From NCBI GenBank assembly GCA_023442635.1, contig JAEZYR010000091.1, positions 1 through 9,104 of the forward strand: DNA of 9,104 nt. Reading direction: 5' to 3'. Shown piece after piece: positions 1 through 6,992 of the stretch. The first letter of the stretch is position 1. Each line of letters starts with the position of its first letter. This DNA comes from Bacillota bacterium (lineage in GTDB: Bacteria; Bacillota; Clostridia; Saccharofermentanales; Fastidiosipilaceae). The position numbers were made by a program, and so were the translations under genes. The notes beneath the pieces are model-generated. The model made no database searches. It saw only the letters and a program-made list of their open reading frames with translations, and was not told the DNA's origin.

Positions 1-385
1 GGCCTAGAATATCGCGAACACTGCTAAGTTGGATGTTTTGGCGGTTAATGGGAATGGCTCCCCACCAAGAGAGAAAATGATAGCCAAGCCAGGATTGGGT
101 TAATTCTTCCTTAGCTACAAAATAAATCCACGGCTTGAAAAAAACATGTAAAACAGGAATATCCCAAAAGCTGCGATGATTGGCGACAACAATGATCGGG
201 CCTTCTTCAGGAAAATGCTCCGTTCCCTGCAGCTGAATGTGAAAGAGCAAGCGCAGACCTCCACGAACCAGGCGGCGAACAAAAAAGCGCAGACCTCGAT
301 CCATCTTGTCGGGCAATTGCAAACGTGAGGTGAAAGCTGGACGCGCTGACGTCTTATGGGCTGGCTTGTTTTCGGGCCTCATCAT
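1..385 (-). CDS. plsC: 1-acyl-sn-glycerol-3-phosphate acyltransferase, 5' part only (PlsC/LPLAT family)
   Basis: The first 128 codons are present; the 3' end lies beyond the left edge. I translated it from the ATG at 385. PlsC enzymes transfer an acyl chain to the sn-2 position of lysophosphatidate, giving phosphatidate for membrane lipid synthesis at the inner face of the membrane. The catalytic HX4D motif is visible as NHRSFWD at about residues 75-81, preceded by EEGPIIVVAN. The second family block appears as GAIPINRQ at about residues 112-119. The first 30 residues are a basic, polar leader, followed by a segment rich in Arg and hydrophobic residues that probably lies against the membrane. 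The ATG overlaps the cmk stop codon (ATGA), and GAGG lies 4 nt upstream inside cmk, so translation is probably coupled. The cmk-plsC order is common in Bacillota. The family call is firm; acyl-donor preference cannot be read from this part. Confidence 0.9.
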   Translation of the reverse strand, partial: MMRPENKPAHKTSARPAFTSRLQLPDKMDRGLRFFVRRLVRGGLRLLFHIQLQGTEHFPEEGPIIVVANHRSFWDIPVLHVFFKPWIYFVAKEELTQSWLGYHFLSWWGAIPINRQNIQLSSVRDILG

Positions 386-1164
386 AGATCCTCATCATCG
401 TCTACTTCGCCCAATGTCGGAACGCTTAGGCCTGGTAGGTCTAAATAATAGTGCCGACGACGGCGCTCTCGCTCCAAGCGCAATTCAGCAATATAGGCTG
501 GATTTTGCTTCTGCACCAATCGCAAAATACGATTAACGACCTCTTCAAAGGTCATATCCGTGCTATCGATACAGATGTGTTCAGGCAAACAGCGCAAGGG
601 GGAGTTTTCTCGTCCTTGATCTTGGGCATCGCGTGCTTGGAGGGCTCCTTCTACCTCTTCGAGCGTCAAATCTGGCTGCTTGGACTGCAGTTCCAGCCAC
701 CTTCGTTTTGCTCGCTCATGCAGATCGGCAGTCAGGTAAATCTTGACTTCCGCTTCGGGCAAGACAACGGATGCGATATCCCGTCCGTCAATCACCACAT
801 TATGATCCATCGCACATTCGCGCTGCCAGGCAACCAACTGTCTGCGGCAACTGGGCAAAGTTGATACGTCAGAGGCCCATTGCGCGATATCGTTAGCTCG
901 AATCTCCTCGCCTAAAGCTTCACCGTCCAAGTAAATCTGCTGCCCCTCACCGGTGAAGGACACCGTAAGATCCGTATCAGCCAAGATTTCTGCTACAGCC
1001 TGGTCGTCATGGGGATCCACCCCTCTTTGCTTGACTTTGAGACCAATGGCACGATACATGGCACCCGTATCTAAGTAGGCCAAGTCCAAGGATCTCGCAA
1101 TGGCTTTAGCTACGCTGCTTTTGCCCGCTCCACTAGGTCCATCTATTGCAATTCTAAGTCGCAT
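382..1164 (-). CDS. cmk: (d)CMP kinase
   Basis: Cytidylate kinase phosphorylates CMP and dCMP with ATP in the cytoplasm, recycling pyrimidine nucleotides for nucleic acid and CDP-lipid synthesis. The 260-residue product shows the P-loop GPSGAGKSS (residues 9-17), the DTGAMYR nucleotide-binding segment (32-38), the GRDI block (127-130) and the RDAQDQGRENSPL lid/phosphate-contact region (178-190), all in family order. The catalytic core ends near residue 220, the usual family length. About 40 further residues follow: a basic run with ERERRRR at 231-237, a YYLDLPG patch and an acidic DDDEDL end. The start at 1164 is supported by GAGGAG 9 nt upstream. It is separated from scpB by 112 bp with a possible promoter and hairpin, and its stop codon overlaps plsC. 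The function is secure; the role of the tail is unknown. Confidence 0.96.
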   Translation of the reverse strand: MRLRIAIDGPSGAGKSSVAKAIARSLDLAYLDTGAMYRAIGLKVKQRGVDPHDDQAVAEILADTDLTVSFTGEGQQIYLDGEALGEEIRANDIAQWASDVSTLPSCRRQLVAWQRECAMDHNVVIDGRDIASVVLPEAEVKIYLTADLHERAKRRWLELQSKQPDLTLEEVEGALQARDAQDQGRENSPLRCLPEHICIDSTDMTFEEVVNRILRLVQKQNPAYIAELRLERERRRRHYYLDLPGLSVPTLGEVDDDEDL

Positions 1165-1189
1165 GATCAGTTTCTCCTCACATGAAAGA

Positions 1190-1209
1190 CCCAGCCTCTT
1201 CTGGCTGGG
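1190..1209 (-). terminator. GC-rich hairpin in the scpB-cmk gap, weak intrinsic terminator or attenuator
   Basis: Read on the minus strand, CCCAGCC and GGCTGGG form a perfect 7-bp stem (8 with a G-U pair) around an AGAAGA loop, followed by TCTTTC. The stem is strong but the uridine tract is short and broken, so termination may be partial. It lies between the scpB stop and the cmk ribosome binding site, and also downstream of a TATAAT box at 1238-1243. It could therefore end the ileS-scpB transcript or sit in the cmk leader as an attenuator. Confidence 0.45.
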
Positions 1210-1237
1210 CGACCTTCGGATGTATCGCTCGAACGAT

Positions 1238-1243
1238 ATTATA
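1238..1243 (-). promoter_or_regulatory. Candidate -10 box for cmk-plsC
   Basis: A perfect TATAAT lies on the minus strand about 75 nt upstream of the cmk ATG. With 16-18 bp spacing the -35 position is poor (about AGTCAG), and there is no extended TG, so support rests on the -10 hexamer and its intergenic position. If used, transcription would begin near 1231 and the transcript would carry the hairpin at 1190-1209. Confidence 0.4.
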
Positions 1244-1276
1244 GCCCCTACTCAAAAAGCCTGACTCTCTTTGGAG

Positions 1277-1969
1277 TTAAGGGCTAGGCTCTCCAGGAAA
1301 AGCATCTTCTTCCATGGATTTTTGCTCAGCTTCTTCTTCACGGATTTCGTGTTCAAAGGCTTGTAGGGTACCGTACATCAGCATCTCCATAGGAGGTAGT
1401 TCACTCGCTTCTGCGATGCCCATTTCGAGATAAAAACGCTGGGTCGTTGCAAAAAGGGCTGGCCGACCTGGTGTTTCGAGCTGTCCGCAAACTTCTATGT
1501 ACCCTCTTTCTTCAAGGCGGCTAATGACAGCATCCGAATTGACCCCTCGTACAAACTCAATCTGCGCTCTGGTAACGGGTTGATTGTAGGCTACGATCGC
1601 CAAAACCTCATAAGCTGCTGCTGAGAGGGCTGGGCGATGCTCAGGTTCATAAAAGCGCTTCAAGTAATCCTGCAAGCTGGCTCTCGTGCTCAGTGTATAA
1701 GCATCTTTGACGCGTCGCAGTTGCACCCCTCGCGTCAAGTCGTTTTCGTCTTCCTGCCGCCACGCCTCCAAAAAGGCTTCCAGGCTTTTCGGCTGATAAG
1801 CACTCAAGTCACTCAACTGACTAAGTGGCAGAGGCTCCCCTGCAGCAAATAACCAGGCTTCAATAACAGCTTTCAGAAGATGAGCTGGTATGGGTTCAGC
1901 CGCATCACCAGCCAGCGGCTTGAGTTCTTCCAAAGCCCTCTCTAGTGTTCGTTGCATTGGCTCTTTCAT
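1277..1969 (-). CDS. scpB: Segregation and condensation protein B
   Basis: ScpB dimers bind the kleisin ScpA and, with SMC, form the bacterial condensin that organises and separates newly replicated chromosomes. The 230-residue protein carries the two winged-helix domains expected. The N-terminal one begins near residue 30 (HLLKAVIEAWLFAAGEPLP). The family signature follows at about 115-183, including LSAAAYEVLAIVAYNQPVTR, RGVNSDAVISRL and GRPALFATTQRFYLEMG. It is longer than the usual 180-200 residues because of a 25-30-residue N-terminal lead and a Glu-rich tail from about 205. The ATG at 1969 overlaps the scpA stop codon (ATGA) and has no clear Shine-Dalgarno site, which fits coupling to scpA. 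The Met at codon 5 has an AAGAG just upstream and is an alternative start. The family call is firm. Confidence 0.95.
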   Translation of the reverse strand: MKEPMQRTLERALEELKPLAGDAAEPIPAHLLKAVIEAWLFAAGEPLPLSQLSDLSAYQPKSLEAFLEAWRQEDENDLTRGVQLRRVKDAYTLSTRASLQDYLKRFYEPEHRPALSAAAYEVLAIVAYNQPVTRAQIEFVRGVNSDAVISRLEERGYIEVCGQLETPGRPALFATTQRFYLEMGIAEASELPPMEMLMYGTLQAFEHEIREEEAEQKSMEEDAFPGEPSP

Positions 1970-2841
1970 GTTGATTGAATTTGGCTAGCTTCGAGGAAAA
2001 GCGACATATCGTCCTCCTCATCCGCCTGACCCTTTCGTTCGATTTGGATGGGGGCATAAGCAAAGTCTTGCATGACTTGAATCCGGTTCATGCGAACAAG
2101 CTCCAGCATAGCCAAAAAAGTCGTAATTTGCTCCACTCGACTGCTTTGCTCACCTAAGAGCTCTTGAAATGCAAATAAGGACTTATGCTTCAGCTTCTGC
2201 CATATCAAAACAATTTTATTGCGAAGAGAACAACGTTCTCTGGTCAATATGTGGGCGAGCTTATCCTTAAGATGCGCATAGCGCAGCTCGTTACGCCTGA
2301 CAAGATTTTGCAAGGCCTTGTAATAACGCGGAAGAACCACCTGATGTGGATCTTCGCTGCTGATTTCAATCCCCTGACTTTTGGCACTCACGGGTCGGTG
2401 CAGTTGACTGTTGCCAAATGCCTGCTGTCTTCTTTGAAGCTCGCCTGCCAATAACTTAGCCCGGCGATAAGCGAGCAGCCGGAGCACCAGCTCTTCACGC
2501 GGGTCTTCGTGATCTTCGCCCTCCTCCTTTTTCTCCAGGTAGGGCAAAAGCATCCTGGCCTTAATTTGCAAAAGCGTCGCAGCCATCAATAGAAACTCAC
2601 TAGCTATATCCATGTCTAGAGCTGGCATTGCTTCGATCACTTCGAGATATTGAGCCGTAATAGAAGCGATGGGTATGTCATGGATGTCCACTCGATTACG
2701 TTCGATCAAGTGCAAAAGCAGATCCAGCGGGCCTTCGAATGCAGCGAGCTGAAGAGCTGGCCACTTGGATGTTTCAGCCGCCCCCTCAAGTTCAACAGCC
2801 TGCGATAATCCTGTTAAGTCCCGTTTGCTCCCATCAGCCAT
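1966..2841 (-). CDS. scpA: Segregation and condensation protein A (kleisin)
   Basis: ScpA is the kleisin that bridges the SMC heads and binds ScpB in the chromosome condensin. The 291-residue product shows the hallmark FEGPLDLLLHLI at 35-46 followed by the VDIHDIPIASIT helix region. The SMC-neck-binding segment DMDIASEFLLMAATLLQIKA lies at 77-96. A charged middle linker (about 104-165) leads to a C-terminal winged helix ending near 267 (ITTFLAMLELVRMNRIQV). About 30 residues precede the conserved start; they are polar and not family-typical. The ATG at 2841 has AGGTG 4 nt upstream and overlaps the end of the M50 gene by 8 bp; scpB begins at its stop codon. Overlaps on both sides suggest one operon with ileS. 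The call is secure. Confidence 0.95.
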   Translation of the reverse strand: MADGSKRDLTGLSQAVELEGAAETSKWPALQLAAFEGPLDLLLHLIERNRVDIHDIPIASITAQYLEVIEAMPALDMDIASEFLLMAATLLQIKARMLLPYLEKKEEGEDHEDPREELVLRLLAYRRAKLLAGELQRRQQAFGNSQLHRPVSAKSQGIEISSEDPHQVVLPRYYKALQNLVRRNELRYAHLKDKLAHILTRERCSLRNKIVLIWQKLKHKSLFAFQELLGEQSSRVEQITTFLAMLELVRMNRIQVMQDFAYAPIQIERKGQADEEDDMSLFLEASQIQST

Positions 2842-3619
2842 AGAACACCTGAATCAGCATTTTCCCGAGTAGTCTGATCGGCAAATCGATAAACAAAACC
2901 AGAGGGTTGGCAATAAACGATAACAAGTGCCACAAAATATTTCTACCAAAACAAATCAAGAGGAGGAAAGCAATGCCTATATAGCGCTCATATTGCAAAA
3001 TCTTGTCGTAAATTTGCCGAGGCAAGAGTGTGCCAAAAAATTTAAAACCATCAAGGGGTGGTACAGGTAAGAGATTAAAGACCAGCAAATACAGGTTGAT
3101 ATAAAAGAGCATCGAAAAAAGCTCTATAAAGACCATCTGTACACTAACGACGAAGCCTCGCGAGGTCAAACCATAGAAAATGAGCTGACAGACTAGGAGC
3201 GCGAATCGGCTGATAACAGCTAAAAGAAAATTGGCCGCCACCCCCGCAATACTCACCAGTGCAAGCCCACGTTTAAGGGGCACATTTGCGCGAAAGCGAT
3301 GCGGATTAAACGGCACAGGCTTAGCCCAGCCGACAGGGGCGCCTAACAAAATAAACAAGGCACCAATCGGATCCAGGTGGCGTAAGGGATTCAGCGTAAC
3401 GCGCCCTGCTTCTTCAGCTGTCGTATCGCCTAGACGCGCAGCCATCCATGCATGGGCAGCCTCATGGAGGCTCAAAGCCAAAAGGACAGACAGGATGCGC
3501 AGGATCCAGGTTGTCGGGTGTATGCCTTGCATGAAGCGAAATGGAGCCGATAAAGCAGCTAGGGATGTCGATAGCCAATGCTCTAAATTCGGTATTTGCA
3601 GTAAGGAAGTCATCATCAT
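2834..3619 (-). CDS. Site-2-protease-like membrane zinc metallopeptidase (M50 family, YwhC type)
   Basis: An integral membrane metalloprotease of the S2P family. Members cleave membrane-embedded substrates in regulated proteolysis, but the substrate here is unknown. With the chosen start it has 261 residues. It shows the zinc-binding HEAAH (residues 52-56) in the first strong hydrophobic helix, then GRVTLNPLRHLDPIG (72-86) and AKPVPFNPHRFR, both typical of this subgroup. A further hydrophobic helix begins with AGVAANF. The third ligand motif is NLLPVPPLDG, whose Asp is near residue 190. More hydrophobic segments follow to the C-terminus. Three ATGs in a row (3619, 3616, 3613) follow GGAG closely, and the first overlaps the ileS stop as TAATG. 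An in-frame ATG at 3640 would add seven residues but has a weaker ribosome site. The gene overlaps scpA by 8 bp. The family is certain, the physiological role is not. Confidence 0.9.
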   Translation of the reverse strand: MMMTSLLQIPNLEHWLSTSLAALSAPFRFMQGIHPTTWILRILSVLLALSLHEAAHAWMAARLGDTTAEEAGRVTLNPLRHLDPIGALFILLGAPVGWAKPVPFNPHRFRANVPLKRGLALVSIAGVAANFLLAVISRFALLVCQLIFYGLTSRGFVVSVQMVFIELFSMLFYINLYLLVFNLLPVPPLDGFKFFGTLLPRQIYDKILQYERYIGIAFLLLICFGRNILWHLLSFIANPLVLFIDLPIRLLGKMLIQVFYG

Positions 3620-6600
3620 TAAGGCTCCAACCACAACCATGCCTGTAGGCCATTGATCGACCAGGCCTTAGCGCCTTCCCTGCTAGCTAGGCCAGCTTGA
3701 TGAGAAATTTCTGCAGCCAAAACTTCCGTCTGGATCTCCGTTTTTCTGGCTTCCATTAGAGACAAGAAGGCCTCATCTCCATCGTAAAGAAAGCGTACGC
3801 GATCCGTCACTTGGTGGTCAGACTCCTTGCGCATCGTCTGCATCTTGGAGATGGCCTCACGCGCCAAACCTTCTTCGATCAAGTCCTCGGTCAATCTCAA
3901 GTCGAGGGCAACCAAGCAATTGTTCTCCTCCTGCGTCGCGTAGTCCTGCACAGGCTTCGCTTCGATCAGCAAGTCTTCTGCCACAAGCTCGACAGGCTCA
4001 CCGTCTAGCATCAAATCCAGTTTGCCATCTCGCTGGAGCTGCTGATAAGCCTTCTGGCCATCAAGCGCTTCCAGAGCGCTCTTGAGCAAAGGTAGTTGCT
4101 TGCCAAAACGCTTGCCGAGGCGGCGCAGTTCGGGCTTGAAACTATAGTCTTGAAGCAGAGCCGCATCCGTTATCTTTTCATACTGCTTGACGTTCAGCTC
4201 AGCAAGCACCAGCGCCTGAGCAGCTGGTGAGAGATCAGAAGAAGACTTAACGAGCAGTCTAGCAAGGGGTTGACGCGTTTTGATACTGCGTGCCTGTCTG
4301 GCTGCTCGGCCAAGGGTGACAATCTGAAGCACTTCTTGCATTTCTTCTTCGAGTGCTGCATCTCGCTCGAGATCCTTCGTCTCAGGGAAATCACACAAAT
4401 GCACAGAGCAAGGGGCTTCGGGATCGACGGATCGCACGATATTTTGATAGATGCGCTCGGTCATAAAAGGAATAAAAGGGGCAGCCAAGCGAGCCAGGCG
4501 CTCCAAAACCGTATATAGCGTCATGTAGGCCGCTTGCTTGTCTGCTGTCATCTCTGGTCCCCAGTAGCGTTCGCGGCTGACCCTTACATACCAGTTGCTC
4601 ACCTCGTCCAAGAAGCTCTGTATACGGCGAGCTGCCTGTGTGATGTCGTATTGCGTCAGGTCTTGGTCTACAGCCTCGATGGTGGATCGAAGCCGCGAGA
4701 GCATCCAACGGTCGAGCAAGGTTAATTTTTGCTCTGAAAGCTTCAAACCTTTAGGGTTAAAGCCATCAATGTCTGCATACATGACATAAAAGGCATAGGT
4801 ATTCCATAGCATGCCCAAAAATTTACGTGGCCCCTCAGAAAGCGCTTCAAAAGAGAAGCGCGAGGGCAGCCAGGGCTGAGAATTGGTGTAGAAGTACCAG
4901 CGAATGGCATCAGCGCCCTGAGCCTCAATGACCTCCCAGGGATCGACAACATTGCCTTTATGCTTGCTCATTTTCAGGCCATTTTTGTCTTGATCGAGCC
5001 CCAAACAAATGACATTTTCGTAGCTGCTTTGATCAAATAACAAGGTCGCAATGGCCAGCATAGAATAGAACCAACCGCGTGTCTGATCCTGAGCTTCGGA
5101 AATAAAGTTAGCTGGAAATTGCTTCTCAAAGCGTTCTTTATTTTCAAAGGGGTAATGTAGCTGGGCAAAGGGCATGGAACCAGAATCAAACCAGCAGTCT
5201 ATCACTTCTGGCACGCGCGTCGCCTTTTCGCCACAAATGGGGCAAGTCACTTCAACTTGGTCAATCCAAGGGCGGTGAAGTTCAATATCATCGGGACAAT
5301 TAGGCGATAAGGCCTTGAGTTCTTCGATGCTGCCAATGGCGTGCAAGTGTCCATTAGGGCAGCGCCAAATCGGCAGAGGGGTTCCCCAATAACGCTCGCG
5401 ACTTAGCGACCAGTCCACCACATTTTCTAAAAACTTGCCGAAGCGTCCAGTCTTGACGTTGTCAGGAATCCAGTTGATCTTTTGATTGTGTGCACAAAGC
5501 GCCTCGCGCAGCTCTGTCATCCGAATAAACCAACCATGACGGGCGTAATAAATAAGCGGCGTATCGCAGCGCCAGCAATGCGGATATGCGTGCTCCGTTT
5601 CTTCTGTTTTGAGAACTAAGCCCTGCTTTTCGAGATGAGCAATGATAGCTGGATCGGCATCTTTGACAAAAACACCTGCCCAATCTGTGGCTTCATCCAG
5701 CGTACCATCTTCTTTGACATACTGCAGGAAAGGCAGGTGATGCTCGCGGCCAACCCTAGCGTCATCTTCACCAAAGGCGGGCGCTAGATGAACCAAGCCT
5801 GTACCATCTTCCGTTGTGACATAGCTGTCGCCCACCACAAACCAGGCATCCTGTTTTTGCTGTTGCATGCGTGCAACAGCATAGTTAAAGAGTGGCTGAT
5901 AGTGTTTGCCGCAGAGATCTGCCCCCTTGTAGCGTTCGATAATTTCATATTGTTCAGCCCCAAAAAGCGCCTCAGCTCTTTGGCTGCCGACATAATAGTA
6001 GGCATCCTGGTAGCGGACTTTTACGTAGTCTGTTTCTGGGTTGACACAGACGCCCACGTTGGAAGGCAAGGTCCATGGCGTCGTCGTCCAAACAGCCAAA
6101 TAGGTCTCTTCTTCACCTAAAACAGGCATACGAACATAGACAGAACGTTCTTTAACATCTTTGTAGCCTTGTGCCACTTCGTGGCTGGATAAGGAGGTGC
6201 CACAACGAGGGCAGTACGGCACAACCTTGTGCCCCTCATAGAGCAATCCCCGATCAAAAATACGTTTTAGAGCCCACCAAATCGATTCGATGTACTTGTT
6301 ATCGTAAGTAACGTAGGCGTGCTCCATATCGGCACTGTAGGCAACGCGCTTCGAAAGGCGCTCCCATTCGTCCCTGTATGTCCATACACTATGCTTACAA
6401 AGCTCAATAAAAGGCTCAACGCCATAGGCCTCGATTTGGGGTTTGCCGCTAATGCCAAGCTTTTTTTCAACCTCGAGCTCAACAGGAAGGCCATGCGTAT
6501 CCCAGCCTGCCTGGAATACCACCTTCTCCCCCTTCATCGAGCGATAACGGGGTATGAGATCTTTGATAGCTCGCGTGAGCACATGCCCGATGTGAGGGCG

Positions 6601-6756
6601 CCCATTAGCCGTGGGTGGGCCGTCGTAAACAACAAAACGAGGCGCACCTTCTCGATGCTGTTGGAGCTTCTGGGTGAGTTGTTCTTGCTCCCAAAGCTCG
6701 AGCACCTCTTGCTCAGCTGCCACAAATGATTGCTGTTGATCGATTTTCTGGTACAT
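3619..6756 (-). CDS. ileS: Isoleucyl-tRNA synthetase, type 2 (eukaryote-like)
   Basis: Charges tRNA-Ile with isoleucine using ATP. The 1045-residue protein shows HIGH at 55-58 (in PPTANGRPHIGH) and KMSKH at 595-599. The editing domain has WTTTPWTLPSNVGV (223-236) and GTGLVHLAPAFGEDD (318-332). Cys pairs occur at CPRCG (182-186) and CWRCD (394-398). PYCPRCGTSLSSHE, YIESIWWALK and DSGSMPFAQ are characteristic of the type 2 clade. The C-terminus lacks the cysteine zinc cluster of type 1 enzymes and contains the clade-typical EEGLAREAISKMQTMRK. Type 2 enzymes are often less sensitive to mupirocin; that is inference here. The start at 6756 has GAGGT 4 nt upstream. A longer in-frame reading from 6804 begins inside the T-box antiterminator loop and would translate the terminator hairpin, so I reject it. 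The stop overlaps the M50 gene. Confidence 0.97.
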   Translation of the reverse strand: MYQKIDQQQSFVAAEQEVLELWEQEQLTQKLQQHREGAPRFVVYDGPPTANGRPHIGHVLTRAIKDLIPRYRSMKGEKVVFQAGWDTHGLPVELEVEKKLGISGKPQIEAYGVEPFIELCKHSVWTYRDEWERLSKRVAYSADMEHAYVTYDNKYIESIWWALKRIFDRGLLYEGHKVVPYCPRCGTSLSSHEVAQGYKDVKERSVYVRMPVLGEEETYLAVWTTTPWTLPSNVGVCVNPETDYVKVRYQDAYYYVGSQRAEALFGAEQYEIIERYKGADLCGKHYQPLFNYAVARMQQQKQDAWFVVGDSYVTTEDGTGLVHLAPAFGEDDARVGREHHLPFLQYVKEDGTLDEATDWAGVFVKDADPAIIAHLEKQGLVLKTEETEHAYPHCWRCDTPLIYYARHGWFIRMTELREALCAHNQKINWIPDNVKTGRFGKFLENVVDWSLSRERYWGTPLPIWRCPNGHLHAIGSIEELKALSPNCPDDIELHRPWIDQVEVTCPICGEKATRVPEVIDCWFDSGSMPFAQLHYPFENKERFEKQFPANFISEAQDQTRGWFYSMLAIATLLFDQSSYENVICLGLDQDKNGLKMSKHKGNVVDPWEVIEAQGADAIRWYFYTNSQPWLPSRFSFEALSEGPRKFLGMLWNTYAFYVMYADIDGFNPKGLKLSEQKLTLLDRWMLSRLRSTIEAVDQDLTQYDITQAARRIQSFLDEVSNWYVRVSRERYWGPEMTADKQAAYMTLYTVLERLARLAAPFIPFMTERIYQNIVRSVDPEAPCSVHLCDFPETKDLERDAALEEEMQEVLQIVTLGRAARQARSIKTRQPLARLLVKSSSDLSPAAQALVLAELNVKQYEKITDAALLQDYSFKPELRRLGKRFGKQLPLLKSALEALDGQKAYQQLQRDGKLDLMLDGEPVELVAEDLLIEAKPVQDYATQEENNCLVALDLRLTEDLIEEGLAREAISKMQTMRKESDHQVTDRVRFLYDGDEAFLSLMEARKTEIQTEVLAAEISHQAGLASREGAKAWSINGLQAWLWLEP

Positions 6757-6770
6757 ATTGACCTCACTTA

Positions 6771-6802
6771 CAAAAGAGGCGCCCCATGCCGGGACGCCTC
6801 TC
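6771..6802 (-). terminator. T-box intrinsic terminator upstream of ileS
   Basis: On the minus strand GAGGCGTCCC (6800-6791) pairs with GGGGCGCCTC (6785-6776), a 10-bp stem with one G-U pair, extendable by two more pairs at the base, around a GGCAT loop and followed by TTTTG. Its 5' arm contains CGTCCC, which is also the 3' arm of the antiterminator, so the two structures exclude each other. No separate terminator is visible after the upstream zinc-protein gene, so this element may end that transcript as well. Confidence 0.92.
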
Positions 6803-6952
6803 ATTAACGTTCTACCACCCAGTTAGCCTGTCGGTTGCAGCTCAAACTGCTATGGATACTGACAGAAAGGTGATCCGCTCTCATATCAGGCCGTGTGTTC
6901 TCAGCACCACACACTCTCTGTAGACCTTCCCTATGAAGCCGTCCATTCCGTG
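6771..6952 (-). ncRNA. T-box riboswitch, tRNA-Ile responsive, controlling ileS
   Basis: The leader reads, in order, as follows. Stem I base: GGAAGG (6930-6925) with CCTTTC (6870-6865). Apical hairpin: GTGTG (6914-6910) with CACAC (6897-6893) around the T-box-like loop TGGTGCTGAGAA, preceded by AGAGAG. A candidate specifier AUC (6874-6872) lies just 5' of the closing strand and is followed by a purine. Stem III: CTGTC (6865-6861) with GACAG (6832-6828), enclosing GCAG/CTGC. The T-box antiterminator: CTGGG (6822-6818), bulge TGGTAGA, ACG, loop, CGT, CCCGG (to 6789). The UGGU of the bulge can pair with the ACCA end of uncharged tRNA with discriminator A, as in tRNA-Ile. Uncharged tRNA-Ile should favour antitermination and ileS expression. 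I see no room for Stem II or the IIA/B pseudoknot. The T-box call is firm; the exact Stem I pairing is hand-drawn. Confidence 0.93.
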
Positions 6953-6958
6953 GCGGCC

Positions 6959-6988
6959 ATTATAAGAGCTGCTTTCTACCCCTGTCAA
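6959..6988 (-). promoter_or_regulatory. Strong sigma-A-type promoter of the ileS T-box leader
   Basis: The minus strand shows TTGACA (6988-6983) and TATAAT (6964-6959), both perfect consensus hexamers, with an 18-bp spacer. Transcription should start near 6952, about 195 nt before the ileS ATG and just ahead of Stem I. The -35 hexamer begins only four bases after the stop codon of the upstream zinc-binding protein gene. Confidence 0.9.
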
Positions 6989-6992
6989 ACTT

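Noticed and set aside
451..864. Plus-strand open frame of 137 codons opposite cmk
   Set aside because: It lies wholly within the well-conserved cmk gene on the other strand, has no ribosome site that I can see, and its product shows no recognisable motif.
1251..1276. Terminator directly after scpB (ACTC/GAGT hairpin followed by GCTTTTT)
   Set aside because: The stem is only four base pairs and the T run is offset from it, so it is too weak to call.
3231..3656. Plus-strand open frame of 141 codons opposite the M50 gene
   Set aside because: It mirrors the HEAAH-containing coding region and has a basic, motif-free product; it is a shadow of the real gene.
6319..6729. Plus-strand open frame of 136 codons opposite the start of ileS
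   Set aside because: It is antisense to the conserved HIGH region of ileS and has no recognisable motif or promoter.
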